A stretch of DNA of 64,000 nt from Ailurus styani (GCA_002007465.1 LNAC01000681.1:62001-126000), one strand, 5' to 3'; counted from the stretch's first letter, positions 48,580 to 60,204 are shown. The notes: a model not told the origin generated them from the letters alone. Made by a program: numbers and translations.

Positions 48580-49912
48580 TCATGTATATTTTTATGTATA
48601 TAAATTTTACAGTTTATAAAAGTTTATTTTTGTGTATAAGATGTAGCACGTAATTTCTATTTGTATTTGTTAGGGATGTGTGCTCAAAATGACCTTAGTG
48701 TTGGGGCCATGATAAATATTTGCGTAGGGGGCATTTATTTTAAAACTAGGAGAAAAAGGCATTAGAGGGTGTCATTGTGTTCAGTAAGCAACTGAAAAAA
48801 TCAGTGATCAGACCTTGAGGAGAGTGGCAAGTTTTTAAAATTTGTTTCCCCTGATTTTAAACCTGGTTATACCTTTGATCTTCAAAACAAGCTGAGAAGA
48901 CACAGGGTAGGTTTCAACCCTTAAAATCAATGTCTTTTTTTTTTTAGAAATGAGCATTCGGAAACAGGAATGTGGGGGAAATCATCCCAGACAATCTTTT
49001 ACATGAAAGCTACACGCTAGAAGGATACATTGTTAGGTTTTAGGAACTTGGAAAAAAGTTACTATGAGGGAAGCTGAAGAAAAAGTTTCAAGAGTTATGA
49101 ATAAGATTGAAAGTTATTGCTTGTTCTGGAGAAATTGTAGTAGTTTCAAGCTTTAATTTTTCTTTAACGGGATTGATGAAGATAAGTGCAAGACCATAAG
49201 AGAAGATCTCAAAGAATTGATTATAATGTTACTTACTGCTTTATGTTCAGAAGATGAACAAGAGTCTACCTTCCAGCATTCTGTACAAAATTATAGACTC
49301 CCTCTGGTTCCTTAGCTTATCCCATTTGCTTTTTTTTTGTAATTTGGTCAACCTTTATTATAAATGTGTTTAATATTCTGTGAGACGCTGTCCTTTGTTT
49401 TTACTTGCTCTGTGGAAGTCATTAGAATCCCTGTTGCTTATTCTTTTATTTTTTAAAAAATTTTAACTTAATTTTTATTTATTTTTTTTCCTATCACTTA
49501 TTCATTAATAAAAGTGTCCACTGATGGAGAGCGAATCTTCTCTTCAGTTGGCAGAGGCATAGTGTGTTGGTCATTAGCATCATTAGACTGTGATAAAAAT
49601 GCTAGTATATTTTAGACTAATTGATACTGAATAATCGTTACTGAATAAGAGTTGCTACATATTTCTGCAAGAGACATAAAAGTTTGGCTGTTCATTTTTA
49701 ATGACGTTGGAATGCACTGGGGCTTCAGGTCATTTTTAAAGTTCCCTATCAGCCGTTAATGCTTTTGGTGTCCATTGATAATTATTTCCTACTCCATTAT
49801 TTACAGTCATTTCTTTTAAATTTATTAGCTGGATTTATTCTATAAGCTAGAACTTCCTTCATCAACTATTTAGTTCCCCATAAAATAATTGTTCTTGTAA
49901 GAAAGACAAGAT
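48580..49912. other. Unassigned intron 2 sequence
   Basis: AT-rich; no gene or clear repeat recognised. Confidence 0.35.
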
Positions 49913-49913
49913 A

Positions 49914-50132
49914 AGGGGCACCTGGGTGACTCAGTTGATTAAGCATTCGACTCTTGGTTTGGGCTCAGGTCATGATGTCAAGATCATGAGATCAAGCCCC
50001 TCGTCTGGCTCCACCCTGGGTGTGGAGCCTGCTTGGGAGTCTCTCTCTCCCTCTGCCCCTACCCCCTGACCCCACGCTCAGGTGCTAGTTCTCTCTCCAA
50101 CCCCCCCCCAAAATAAAAACAACAACAAAAAC
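49914..50132 (+). mobile_element. SINEC (older subfamily), sense
   Basis: 'ggggcacctgggtgactcag', 'ttgattaagcattcgactct', 'cctgcttgggagtctctctc', then an A-rich tail with AAC units. Divergence suggests an old copy. Confidence 0.9.
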
Positions 50133-50134
50133 AT

Positions 50135-50470
50135 GATAAAACTTTGATGTTTTCCTTTTATATATTAGTTTACAACTTCCATGGAGCCTAATGAAAGGTT
50201 TTAGAAAATGTCATTATTAATTCATAAATATTTATGCAGTTGATGTGCTTTTTATCAGTTGCAGTATTTCTTTTTGATGAAACTTGGCTCTTGAATCTGT
50301 GCAAAAAGATATTCCAGGCGGATCTACATTTATATGTTTCCTGTCCCAGACCTAGTGTAGCCATATCTGCAAGACATCCTGGTTACTTTTTGTGGGAAAA
50401 AGGTTTTTAGGGACTACAGTCTGTATGCCAGAGAAACTTGCTGCTGCTAGGCTTTTCAGTGGATAGAAGT

Positions 50471-50520
<50 letters not shown>

Positions 50521-51105
50521 AGTTTATACTGATCCTTTAAATTCCAATTCAAGTTTATAGGGCTTTTACTTTTATCTTTATTACTGTATCTTTTTTCCTT
50601 TGCATTAATAATTTTGGTTCCTGAGGATATTAATGTCATTCTTTGCTTGCTTTGTCCTGCAGAAATCTATAGTAGTCTCAAAATAACAGTGTTAATAGAT
50701 TAGTTCTAACAATGTGATTACTGAATGCATTTAAGATTTCTTCTTTTTATTCTTAGACTATTTCAGTAAGCATGTGTAGTAAAAATTCCATATTTTAGAG
50801 TTACTCGAACCAGTTTTTTGTGTAGTTCTCCCACGGACTGGATGAACATTTAGGTTTCACTGATCTCTGTTTCCTTTCAGATTTAGGAATTTCTTTCTTT
50901 CCTCTGCGATCTTTTCAATTTAATTTAGTTTTTTTAAAAAAATCAGTGCAAAGCAAGTGTTTTTAAAAATGTACTTTGATTCCTCTCCACTCTTCCCTCT
51001 TTCTATATAAATAACCATTTTTATTAGTTTTTAATTTATCCTTCCTGGTTTTTAAATATAAGCAAACAAGTACGTGTCTGTGGATGTGTGTTTGACATTG
51101 CCCCC
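50135..51105. other. Unassigned intron 2 sequence around a (CA)n tract
   Basis: Apart from (CA)n at 50476-50518, nothing recognised. Confidence 0.4.
50476..50518. repeat. (CA)n microsatellite, about 21 units
   Basis: Perfect CA repeat, likely polymorphic. Confidence 0.97.
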
Positions 51106-51107
51106 TC

Positions 51108-51322
51108 CCTTTTTTAAAAAATTTATTTATTTTTAGAGAGAAAGTGTGTGTGCACGTTGGGGGTGGGTAGAGGGCCAGAGGGAGAGAGAATCTGTAGCAG
51201 ACTGTGCACTGAGCGCGGAGCCTGAGTTGGGGCTCGATCCCACAACCTGAGATCATGATGAGATCAGCTCCTGCTCAGAAAGCAAGAGTCTGGCACTTAA
51301 CCGGCAGAGCCACCCAGGCACC
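51108..51322 (-). mobile_element. SINEC (older subfamily), antisense
   Basis: 'tttttaaaaaatttatttat' start, 'gagtctggcacttaaccggc' and 'agagccacccaggcacc' end. First of three antisense SINECs before exon 3. Confidence 0.9.
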
Positions 51323-51559
51323 TCCACATGGCCCATTCTGAAAACAGTCTCCTCTGCCTAGGCTTCTTAGGTTAGTGAGTTTGTGCCACATGGTAGCGCT
51401 GTGAGAATTGTCCTCTTTCCTCCTCTTACACTTTCAAAGTCTGCGCAAGTCCTCACTGATCAACTTTTGGGTGTTTTGTCAGCTGGCTTTGGGAGCCAAT
51501 GTCTGTTAATGGGAAGGGAAAAGGAAGACAATGAATGTTCTTCAAATTGTGTGTCATTT

Positions 51560-51670
51560 TCTCATAAGATAGGATTATTTTTCCCCATTATTAAAGAGGA
51601 GGAAGTTGAAGTTCAGTAGGCCTTAGGTACACATGGCCGCTAAGAAGTTGGTTCATAGTTGAGGATTTAA
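51560..51670 (+). repeat. MIR fragment, sense
   Basis: 'ttttccccattattaaagag...ggccgctaagaagttggttc' resembles the MIR core. Weak. Confidence 0.45.
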
Positions 51671-51753
51671 TGCACCTGAAGTCTGTTTGTAATACATCAA
51701 GAGTGATGTGTGGGCATCTCAGCATTTCAGTGGTGGTTGTGCTGGCATACTGA

Positions 51754-51946
51754 CTTTTTTTGTTGTTACGATTTTCATTTATTTACTTGATAGAGAGAGA
51801 GAGAGAGATTGGGTGGGAGTAGGAGTAGAGAGAGAAACAGAATCCCTGCTGGGCAGGGAGCCTGATGTGGGGCTTGATCCCAGGACCTCAGGATCATGAA
51901 CTGAGCAGAAGGCAGATGCTTAATTGACTGAGTCACCCAGATGCCC
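51754..51946 (-). mobile_element. SINEC, antisense
   Basis: T-rich start, 'catttatttacttgatagag', 'ggggcttgatcccaggacct', and a 'gactgagtcacccagatgcc' end. Confidence 0.92.
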
Positions 51947-51991
51947 CTGAAAATTTTTAACCTAATATTTCAGAGGATCTCATTTTATTTC

Positions 51992-52194
51992 CCTTTTTTT
52001 AAAAAAAGATTTTTTATTTATTCATTTGAGACATAGTGAGCATGAGAGGGTTGTGGGGGGAGGGTTAGAGGGAGAGGAAGGAGCAGATTCCCCACTGAGC
52101 AGGGAAGCCTGATGCGGGGCTCAATCTTAGAACCCCAGGCTCATGAACTGAGCCAAAGGTAGATGCTTAACCAACTGAGCCACCCAGACGCCCC
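51992..52194 (-). mobile_element. SINEC, antisense, 465 bp upstream of exon 3
   Basis: T tract then 'aaaaaaagattttttattta', 'cgctgatgcggggctcaatc'-like core, and 'caactgagccacccagacgc' end. Its minus-strand placement gives a polypyrimidine tract plus AG on the USP12 sense strand. Confidence 0.92.
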
Positions 52195-52199
52195 TTGTT

Positions 52200-52658
52200 T
52201 TTATTTTTTGATGGCACTTAAGAATCTGATAGAAAACCTCACTTTTGTGGGTTTTTTTAAAAGAATTTTTGAGTTATATTTTTAAATGTATAATATATGA
52301 AATGCTTAATATCTAAAATGTAACAATGGTAATTGAAAAAAGTGTAGAGAATTCTAAGCCTTTAAGTACTCTCACTGTTTAAACTGTATAGTTTTTAAAA
52401 TCAGTTTTCATGAAGGCCAAATTTATTGCATATATTTTCCTTCAATTTTAACTGGAAACCAATGCCTAGAGCATCCATTTAATGTTAAAATGGCAGATTT
52501 GCAGTCAGAATAATTATTTCTACTCTCAGATACTTTTTAATTTATGAGGACCATAAATTCCCTATCTTCTCTCTGTTCTCTTAACTATACATGGAAATTC
52601 TTTCTCTTGAAAATGTGTTGCCCCAAATTTAACAAGATATTTTTTTTTTCTATTCTAG
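52200..52658. other. Unassigned end of intron 2
   Basis: AT-rich unique sequence leading to the exon 3 acceptor; nothing else seen. Confidence 0.5.
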
Positions 52659-52872
52659 TTTGGGAATACCTGCTACTGTAATTCAGTTCTTCAAGCACTT
52701 TATTTTTGTCGTCCATTTCGGGAAAAAGTTCTAGCATACAAGAGCCAACCTAGGAAGAAGGAGAACCTTCTTACCTGCCTAGCAGACCTCTTCCATAGCA
52801 TAGCCACTCAGAAGAAGAAGGTTGGGGTGATTCCTCCTAAGAAGTTCATAACAAGATTACGGAAGGAAAATG
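52659..52872 (+). CDS. USP12: USP12 coding exon 3 with catalytic Cys box (residues about 44-115)
   Basis: This exon encodes 71 codons plus the first base of a split Glu codon. It begins with the USP Cys box [16 protein letters not shown], in which the first Cys (TGC at 52671-52673) is the nucleophile, Cys48 in human-like numbering. It continues through the palm/thumb region with [15 protein letters not shown] and [16 protein letters not shown]. The acceptor is a T-rich tract ending TCTAG at 52654-52658; the donor is G|GTAATT with GT at 52873. The phase is 0 on entry and 1 on exit, matching exon 4, whose first two bases complete GAA (Glu). Pro-Arg in 'YKSQPRKKE' fits USP12 rather than the USP46 residues I recall. 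Residue 79 is Asn (AAC at 52764-52766), where I recall Ser in human USP12. Three antisense SINECs lie within 1.6 kb upstream. Confidence 0.97.
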
Positions 52873-52939
52873 GTAATTCTTCTACTTCTGAATGTATTCT
52901 TACATACCAGAAAGGGTAAATACAGCACACTACAGTTCA

Positions 52940-53060
52940 GCAAGCATTGGCTGAGCATCTTCTAAGCCTGAAAGTATGTTAGCCATGGAGAAACCAGAGC
53001 TGACGTTCTTGTCTTGAAGGAAGTGCTAGTTTAGTGAGGAGGTAGTCACACAGTAATTAA
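52940..53060 (-). repeat. L2-like fragment, antisense
   Basis: 'agcattggctgagcatcttc...cttgtcttgaaggaagtgct' resembles antisense L2 3' text. Confidence 0.5.
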
Positions 53061-53414
53061 TATGAGGTGTAAGTATGTTCTACAAAGACCAAATTCTGTA
53101 TGCCAGGAAATGAGAAATGATAATTTTTTTTTTTTTTTTTGCCTGCTTGGCTTTTCTATTGAGAATGAAGTTGGCTTTTTTCTCCCATTATTTGTTGTTT
53201 TTGTAGTGCTTTGATGTATGTTAACCCATTTGATCCTTACACTACCCTGATTTAGAGAGCATGTGATTTCCCCTATTTTAACCATGCAAAGAAAAGAAGC
53301 TAAAAAGCTTTCCAGAAACTTTTTGGCTTAGTGTAGGTGGTTTTAACTCTACTCACCTGCTTTTTTATATAGTTACTGATTAAGCCCCACTTCTCTTTTC
53401 TCTCTTAAATGTTT

Positions 53415-53535
53415 TTTTGTTTAATGCTCACAGCAAGCCCAGGAGTCAGATGTTATTACCTCACTTTACATGAGATAGTAGATGCTCAGAGAGGTTAATA
53501 TGGCTTGTCAGGGTCCCACACGTCTTCCCATATTC
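53415..53535 (+). repeat. MIR fragment, sense
   Basis: 'aatgctcacagcaagcccag...gatgctcagagaggttaata' is MIR core text. Confidence 0.75.
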
Positions 53536-53539
53536 TGTC

Positions 53540-54265
53540 TGGTGTGGTATGTTACCTCAGAAAATTCAAGTCATATTTAAATAACATGTAGAATTCTGGG
53601 TTTTGTTTGATGTAGGCATTTTAATCATTGTAGAAATAAAATTGAGTGGTATTTTTCATTTGATTTGTTATCAAAAGATGCCCACAGAAGTAAGATTTGA
53701 GACGTCTTTAAGATTGGTTACTAAACACACCATTGAATAATCCTGTCTTTAACTGAGTTGACTTTGTTCATTATCCCATGAATTGAGATAAGCCTGGGTC
53801 ATATCTAGTTTCCTGAAACATAAGAAGACACTGAGATAATGTGGCAACATGCTATTATTCTTGAATCTGATTCACCTGTTAAAGATGTTCATTTCCTCTG
53901 TATATAGATACAGAGCAGTTGATCATTCATTCACAAAAATAAATCTTTTTGTATTTTCCCTATGAAAGCCAAACATCTTTTTTAAATTAGAAATCTGTGT
54001 AGTATCTTCTGTTTTTAAGAATGCCAAATACAGCTCTGTTAGAATATGGCTGAGTGATTCAGGTCCTCTCAGTCTTTTTGTCTGTATTGGTATGAAACTT
54101 CAAGGACTTTGCCCTCGTAGAAAATTCATGTACATGGTAATTGAATGTGCCATCCTTTCTTGGTGATTTTGTTAGTGTTTTAGAATGTTCAGCATCAGAA
54201 ACAGGAAACACAGAATATACTTTATGTTCTTTTTCTGGTAATAGTGCATTTTTCTAGACCTTGCT
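53540..54265. other. Unassigned intron 3 sequence
   Basis: Nothing recognised. Confidence 0.4.
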
Positions 54266-54269
54266 CTTT

Positions 54270-54468
54270 TTTTTTTTTAAGATTTATTTATTTGAGGGCA
54301 GGAGGGGCAGAGGGAGAGGAAGAGGGAGAGAATCTCAAGTAGACGCCCTGCTGAATGTGGAGCTGGGTGCAGGGCTCAGATGCAGAGCCTGGTCTCATGA
54401 CCCTGAGATCATGACCCGAACCAGAATCAAGAGTCGGATGCTTAACTTACTGAGCCACCCAGGTGCCC
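54270..54468 (-). mobile_element. SINEC (older subfamily), antisense
   Basis: PolyT, 'aagatttatttatttgaggg', 'gagaatctcaagtagacgcc', and a 'ctgagccacccaggtgccc' end. Confidence 0.92.
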
Positions 54469-54503
54469 CCTTGACCTTATTCTTTAATCTATTGTATGTG
54501 CTA

Positions 54504-54860
54504 TTAGTTTGGGCTGCTGTAACAAAAGTACCATAGAATGGGTACCTTAAGCAAGAGACTCGTATTTCTCACAGTTCTGGAGGCTGAGACATTCAAGAGT
54601 AACATGCTGGCAGCTTCAGTGTCTGATGCAGGCCGTCTTCCTGGTTTGCACATGGCTGCCTTCTTGCCTGTGTCCCCACATGGTGAAGAGAGAGAAGCAA
54701 GCTGTCTCATGTCTCTTCTTAAAAGGGCACTCACTGATCCCAGTCTTCAAGACCTAAAGGTCCTCCCAAGGCCCCATTTCCAAAGAGCATCACATTGGGG
54801 TTTAGGGTTTCAACATGTGACTTTTGGGGGAGGTACATGTATGTGGTCCTTAAGTGTGCA
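54504..54860 (-). mobile_element. MLT1-like LTR, antisense
   Basis: 'gggctgctgtaacaaaagta', 'ttctcacagttctggaggct', and 'cacatggctgccttcttgcc' are antisense MaLR LTR text. A 127-codon open frame here is incidental. Confidence 0.85.
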
Positions 54861-54968
54861 GTGGCTTTTTAAATTTAGATTAAGTCATGCTGCACACAGA
54901 GCTCAAGTTACTGTGTTTTGAAAGTTGCATATGTGTGGCTTTATATTTTTGCTTATCTAAGCTGGGAT

Positions 54969-55173
54969 TTTTTTTTTAAAGATTTTATTTATTCATTTGA
55001 CACAGAGAGAGAGATTACAAGTAGGCAGAGAGGCAGGCAGAGAGAGAGGAGAGAGGAGGAAGCAGGCTTCCTGCTGAGCAGAGAGCCTGATGTGGGCCTC
55101 GATCCCAGGACCCTGGGATCATGACCCGAGCCGAAGGCAGCGGCTTTAACCCACTGAGCCACCCAGGCACCCA
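54969..55173 (-). mobile_element. SINEC, antisense, with TSD
   Basis: PolyT, 'gattacaagtaggcagagag', and a 'ccactgagccacccaggcac' end. Direct repeat 'aagctgggat' at 54959-54968 and 55174-55183. Confidence 0.95.
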
Positions 55174-55184
55174 AAGCTGGGATG

Positions 55185-55955
55185 TTTTTACAGTTTATTA
55201 TTTTTTTAATAATTCAGTATTTTCTGAAAATTTTTTATGTGTTTAGGCAGAGTAAATTGATGTACAATAGACTTCTTAAATATTTTGTTCAATGAAACTG
55301 ATTCGAGTGAATATTCCAAACTTAACCTCTCATAGTTTTGTTTCATTTTTCTATACCTCAGAAACAATATTTAATAGAAAAGTATGTTTATTATTTGATG
55401 TTGCTGGCATTTGTATGTTTTGAAATATAGTTTTGCCTTTTGCTTTTTTTTTTCCTGATAATTTTGGTAATTTTGTAGAGGAGAGCATACAAATTAAAGA
55501 GGATTTAATGGGTTATCCATTGCTTAACTCTCCTTCTGAGATTATGTTTGCTGGTTTTTTGTTTGTTTGTTTTAAATCTCTGGAACAAATGGATATTGTC
55601 CATTTCAGAATTTCCACTAACTTTCACTGTTGGACTGTTGTTCTTAAATCAATTTTTCCCCATGGTATGCTGTAAATAAACTTCACATTTTGTATTTTTA
55701 GTAGATATTAGCTCCATATTATGTTAACCGCTGATACTTTATATAGCTAATCATTTCGATATTACTTGGGAAGAATCTGTTTTACTTTCAGTAATGGATT
55801 TTTGTTTTCAAAATTTTAATTCATGTTACCTAGTCACAGCCTATGAGAATTGTAGCACAGTACTTTTACAGTGCGATAACACTTGCTCCATAAATGTGTT
55901 CTCCTTGATGATGGGAAACCAGCTGAATGTTTGAATTGATTAACTATTATATATT
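55185..55955. other. Unassigned intron 3 sequence
   Basis: AT-rich; nothing recognised. Confidence 0.4.
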
Positions 55956-55959
55956 TAGC

Positions 55960-56395
55960 TTCTGCTGAGTGCCAGAAACTAGTGGAGAAGACCAACAGTC
56001 ATGTAATATAATGTATTATCGCCATGAAAAAAAAATAAAGCATGGAAAGGGAGTTGATCACTTATGTTAGTTCAGAGAGTTGAAGTGAGAAGCCATTGGA
56101 AGGTCTGAGGCAAACTCGTTCCAAGCGGATAGAATTGAAAATGCAGTTGCCCTGAGGTCTTGAAGGATGACAGGAAAATTAATGTGGCCTGAGTGGAGTA
56201 AGAGAGAAAAAAGACAAGGGCCTAGAACTTGGGTTTTATTTCAAAAGCCATGGCAAGCCACTGGGGGGTGCTGAGCAGGTGGGTGATGTGTTTTGATCCG
56301 GCTGCTGGGTGGTGTGGTGGGAATGAGTGGGCGTGGGCCACGTGAGTACATGCAGGTAGACCAGCCGGGATGCTGTTGCACTAACCTAGGTAAGC
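55960..56395 (-). repeat. L2 fragment, antisense
   Basis: 'ctgagtgccagaaactagtg', 'gcagttgccctgaggtcttg', 'aagccactggggggtgctga', and 'atccggctgctgggtggtg' follow the reverse L2 order. Confidence 0.7.
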
Positions 56396-56664
56396 AGCGA
56401 AGCCCTCTGTTTCACACTGCTAACTTCCTATAGCCACTCTATCGTTTTAGAAGACTCAAAACACGGGCTAATGATCTGCTTCGATGCTAGCTAGTGGTGA
56501 CTCACCTTGGGATCATTTTGGGGGGCTTTGAAAGTCCCATCAGCTGGCACGTGTATCTGTGCGCTCTGACTCACTGGGTCTTAGCAGCACACATAGTTCA
56601 CACTGTTGTTTGGGGCCAGATTTATTCCCATGTCATTGTAGCTGTTTCCGCCCCTGTCTTTCAT

Positions 56665-56766
56665 TCAGTAGTTCATTTGTTTGTTCATTTGTTCATTCAT
56701 TCATTCATTCGTTTGGTAGTTCATTTTTTTGTTCATTTGTTCATTCGTTCGTTCATTCATTCATAA
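56665..56766. repeat. Compound TTCA/TTCG/TTTG tetranucleotide microsatellite
   Basis: About 100 bases of TTCA-type units with substitutions. It sits at the tail of an antisense L2, whose 3' end carries such repeats. Confidence 0.92.
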
Positions 56767-56940
56767 AATGTCAAGCACACATAAATAATGTGGCAGGCAC
56801 TGTCCTGGGTGCTGGAGATACAGCAGTAAATGAAATAGAAAAGATCCTTAGTCTCAAGAAACCTGTGTGTACATAGCGATGCTTCAGGTGATGCAGAGAG
56901 ATACTAATATAAATATGTGAGAATGTATATTTAAGGATTG
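56767..56940 (-). repeat. L2 3' end, antisense
   Basis: 'ggcaggcactgtcctgggtg', 'ctggagatacagcagtaaat' are antisense L2 3' text. Confidence 0.78.
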
Positions 56941-57194
56941 GTCTTCCTTAAGTGAGGAAATAATTACAGATAACACCTATTAAGTAGATTCGAGTGAATA
57001 ATTCCCCATATTTGTTTTAATCCTGTTTCTCCAAAAGAGCACGAAAGATTTTTGTATTAATGAAAGCTATTTCTGAATTATGAAGAACACATAACATTTT
57101 TACATATTGATTTAGTTTCATTTTTTTTTACTAATGTTATAGCTATATTGGGACTTTTAATAATTTATACCTTTCATATTCATTTATTTAATAA

Positions 57195-57340
57195 TGAAAT
57201 TGTCTCACTAGACTGTCAGTTCCATGGTAGAGGGAACCCATTTGTTTTTGCTCACCATTGTATTCCCACCACATAATCCAGTTCCTGGCACATAGTAGAT
57301 GCTTACTAAATATTTGATGAATGAGTGAATGAGTGAGTGA
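57195..57340 (+). repeat. L2 3' end, sense, with (GAAT)n/(GAGT)n tail
   Basis: 'gactgtcagttccatggtag', 'cctggcacatagtagatgct', then 'gatgaatgagtgaatgagtg'. It has the opposite orientation to the L2 430 bp upstream. Confidence 0.8.
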
Positions 57341-57344
57341 ATTT

Positions 57345-58230
57345 GTTTAATTTGCCAAAGCAACTTTGAAGCCCACCTTTTCCATCATGCTACTTGGCAG
57401 AGAAGAAAGCAAACCATAAGGAAACCAAGATTTTAGAAATTAAATGTAATACAGTTTACGGGGATTGTCTGTGGCCATTTAGTTGATGTTGTTTTGCTGT
57501 TTATGTGGTTCTGGTTGAAGTTTTTAAATCTGTATTGGCTACCCTTAGGCACAGCGAGAGTCTGGCACATTCAGCATACTGTGTTTATAAAAAATGGACT
57601 ATAAATTATTTTAAATATTTCAACAAAATGCTTAAAGAGTATTTTCTGGTTTACTTTACATCTCCTTTCTAGAGCGTTCAAGTCAGTTGAGGTATGTCTG
57701 TGAATGTGAAGTCCTTGTTCTGTGTTAAAAGAACATCTAAAAAAAGATGTTTCAAGTTTTTAAGAACAAAAACATTTGCACATTTTTGCCTTACAAATTG
57801 CTTTGAAAGACATGCGTAGAAGTTAAAATAATTTTTAACAGGAAAAAATGAGACTTCTTATTTTTTCTTAACCAGAAAATTTTTTATTTAGATCTTTTTA
57901 GTTATTTTCTAATTTTATAGAATATTTTAAATATTCATGGTAAAAATATATTCATTAAAACTTTGGTTATAAAAAACTTGATTTTGTGGAAAAGGGATTA
58001 CTTTAGACTGTGGCATTGAGCCAGCGTATAGAGATCCAGCATATAGATGAATTTGTCATATCTCACTTTAACTAGGCCCTTAGAGTGTTTATAAAATACT
58101 TCTACTGGTCCTCTCCCATTCTCCTTCCTCTTGATTCCTCCCTGACTTTTCCAATTTGTTCGTATTTTCCTTGAGCCCTGCTAGTTCTTACCTTAGCAGA
58201 CCTGGGTGGTTCTAGATATGTGATTTGGGG
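57345..58230. other. Unassigned intron 3 sequence
   Basis: AT-rich; nothing recognised. Confidence 0.4.
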
Positions 58231-58239
58231 ATGGGTGAG

Positions 58240-58720
58240 TAAATGAGAGAGGAAAAGGGACTTTTAATGGTGTCCTGTCCACTTCTAGAAGGTGCCCAGA
58301 CACTCAAAGTGTCAGGGTTGGTGAGGGAGTCGGGATGGACAGAGCCCACATATAAGTGGGTGAGGGGAAGTTGGCAGATGACCACAGAAAGAAGGGGGTT
58401 GAGGATAGTGTGGCCAGATCTTAACAGCTTTTTTTTTGCTGAGGGTGAGTTTTTCATATGCAGAAGAAAGTGTAATAATTAAGAAGTGACCGCAGGGAGC
58501 TCAAAAATGCCAAAGATTGAAGAGATGGGGAGTTTAGAACAGAAAGTGTTTCTGGAGGGAACAGTAGAAAGGGTTGAGAAAGAAGAAAATCCCAGGAGTG
58601 AGGAAAGATATGGGGAACATCAAACAACTAAGAGTAGTAGAGGATGGGAGAGTGGGGTTGGGAGGTGGACTAAGATTTTCAGGGATGAGGGGTCACTGCA
58701 GTGAGAGGCAAAGTGAAAGG
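58240..58720. other. Purine-rich stretch of unknown origin
   Basis: The plus strand is strongly G/A-rich. One frame is open for about 154 codons with a single stop near 58480. No domain, start context or splice site supports a gene, so it may be a decayed repeat. Confidence 0.4.
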
Positions 58721-58724
58721 TAAT

Positions 58725-59885
58725 TGACTTCAGTTATCCCAGCCTTGCCTAGACCGGTCCAGTGGTGGAACCATCTAGAGTTCTGACCATGACTTGGTTT
58801 GGTCTCAGGGAGATGGAGTAGATGGCTAGGAGGTTTTGCAGTGAGCCATGTCACGGTGTCGGGAGGGACACACGGACTTCTGCTGGGAACAGGGTATGGG
58901 GAATGGTATCACTGTGTCTTGGATCTGTCCCTCATGGGCAAAAACCACTGGACATACAGAATACCAAATTATAATCAGTTAGATGTTAAGTCCACATAGG
59001 CTAATGCAGTATCTCTCAGGACTCAAGGGTTTGATTGTTCTAAAAAATAACATAAAGGGTTTGTTTGAGGCTAATCAAATCCCTCAGGACAAGCTTACAG
59101 GAGAGAAATGAGGTGTGACTCTAACTGCATTAATATTATTGTGTTTGACTTGAAATCCAAGAAAGGGGTTAAATGAATTGCCTGCGACATACATGGAATT
59201 AAAGGTCGAACTGTCCTAGGAATCTAGACGGTCTTGCTGTAGCAGCTGCACCTTACATCTGAGGCTTTTTAAAGGTCTTTTTGACGCCAAGAGTGAAATC
59301 AGTCTTTATTTTCGTGGACTGTACCTCCCAAATCCACATTTTCACTTGTTCCCATTCTGTTTGTACAGTAACTTTGCAAAAGAAGATGGTATTCCATTTT
59401 ACTGGAAAATCAAGGCCTTTTTGATTATCATGAGATTGAACATTTTTTCCCGATTCTTAACCTTTTGAATTTTGTTTCTATAAATTGTTGCTTTCCACAC
59501 ATTGTATTTCCTTTTGTATAAGCTCTTTATGTGTTGAAGAGTTAATAGTTTTTGTTTTATGTTTTTTAAAACTTTTTCAGTAATTTCTAATGCACAAAAC
59601 TTAATTTTACATGGTTATAACTGTAGCTCTTCTAAAATGTAATTTTTTGTTCTTTATATCTTAGACTTTCCCTGTTTTATTCCTAATTTGTCATCTTTTA
59701 TTTAAACAATGTTATCTATAATCTTCTGGAATTTATTAAATGTGCCTTGAGGATCTAAAGGTAAAATGTTGCCAAGCAGGTCACCTTCTCCATGTGTTTG
59801 ATGGCTGAGCGGCAGGTGCCTTTGTGGGGCTGGGTCTCCCCGGTGTGCTGCTTTGTACGAAGCTTGGGGCTTGGACCACCTGCTT
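58725..59885. other. Unassigned intron 3 sequence
   Basis: No gene or clear repeat recognised. Confidence 0.35.
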
Positions 59886-59889
59886 TGTG

Positions 59890-60090
59890 TCCTGGGCCTG
59901 CCACTTCCTGGCATCATGACTTTCCCTCTCTGATCCCATTCCCTCATTTGGAAGATGACAATAACAGTGTCACAGAGTTGTTAAAAAATCAAATGCAATA
60001 CTGCCTGTGAAGTCCTTACCTTTCCATTTCAGGTTGTGTAATGTCAAGTGCAGGGTATAAAGCACTTCATGTTAGTGACTGTTTTTCAGT
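59890..60090 (-). repeat. MIR fragment, antisense
   Basis: 'gccacttcctggcatcatga', 'ccctcatttggaagatgaca', and 'acagagttgttaaaaaatca' match antisense MIR. Confidence 0.78.
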
Positions 60091-60204
60091 GATACTTATT
60101 CATTTGTATAGTTACAGGGAGCATTTCACAGAGTTATAAAATCTCACTTTTAGAGATTATCTGTATTGAATAGATAATTTGTGATACCGTTGTTTCCCTG
60201 TACC

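Larger units (their letters stand above)
41443..52658 (+). other. USP12: USP12 intron 2 (11,216 bp)
   Basis: Bounded by donor GTAAGT (41443) and acceptor TCTAG (52658). It is a phase 0 intron. It contains SINECs, MIR fragments, a Tigger-like element, a (CA)n tract and one undetermined base. Confidence 0.95.

Noticed and set aside
54538..54921. 127-codon open frame
   Set aside because: It lies largely inside an antisense MLT1 LTR remnant and shows no domain, conserved start or splice structure.
56665..56766. CRISPR-like repeat array
   Set aside because: This is a tetranucleotide microsatellite with no spacers, in a mammalian genome.
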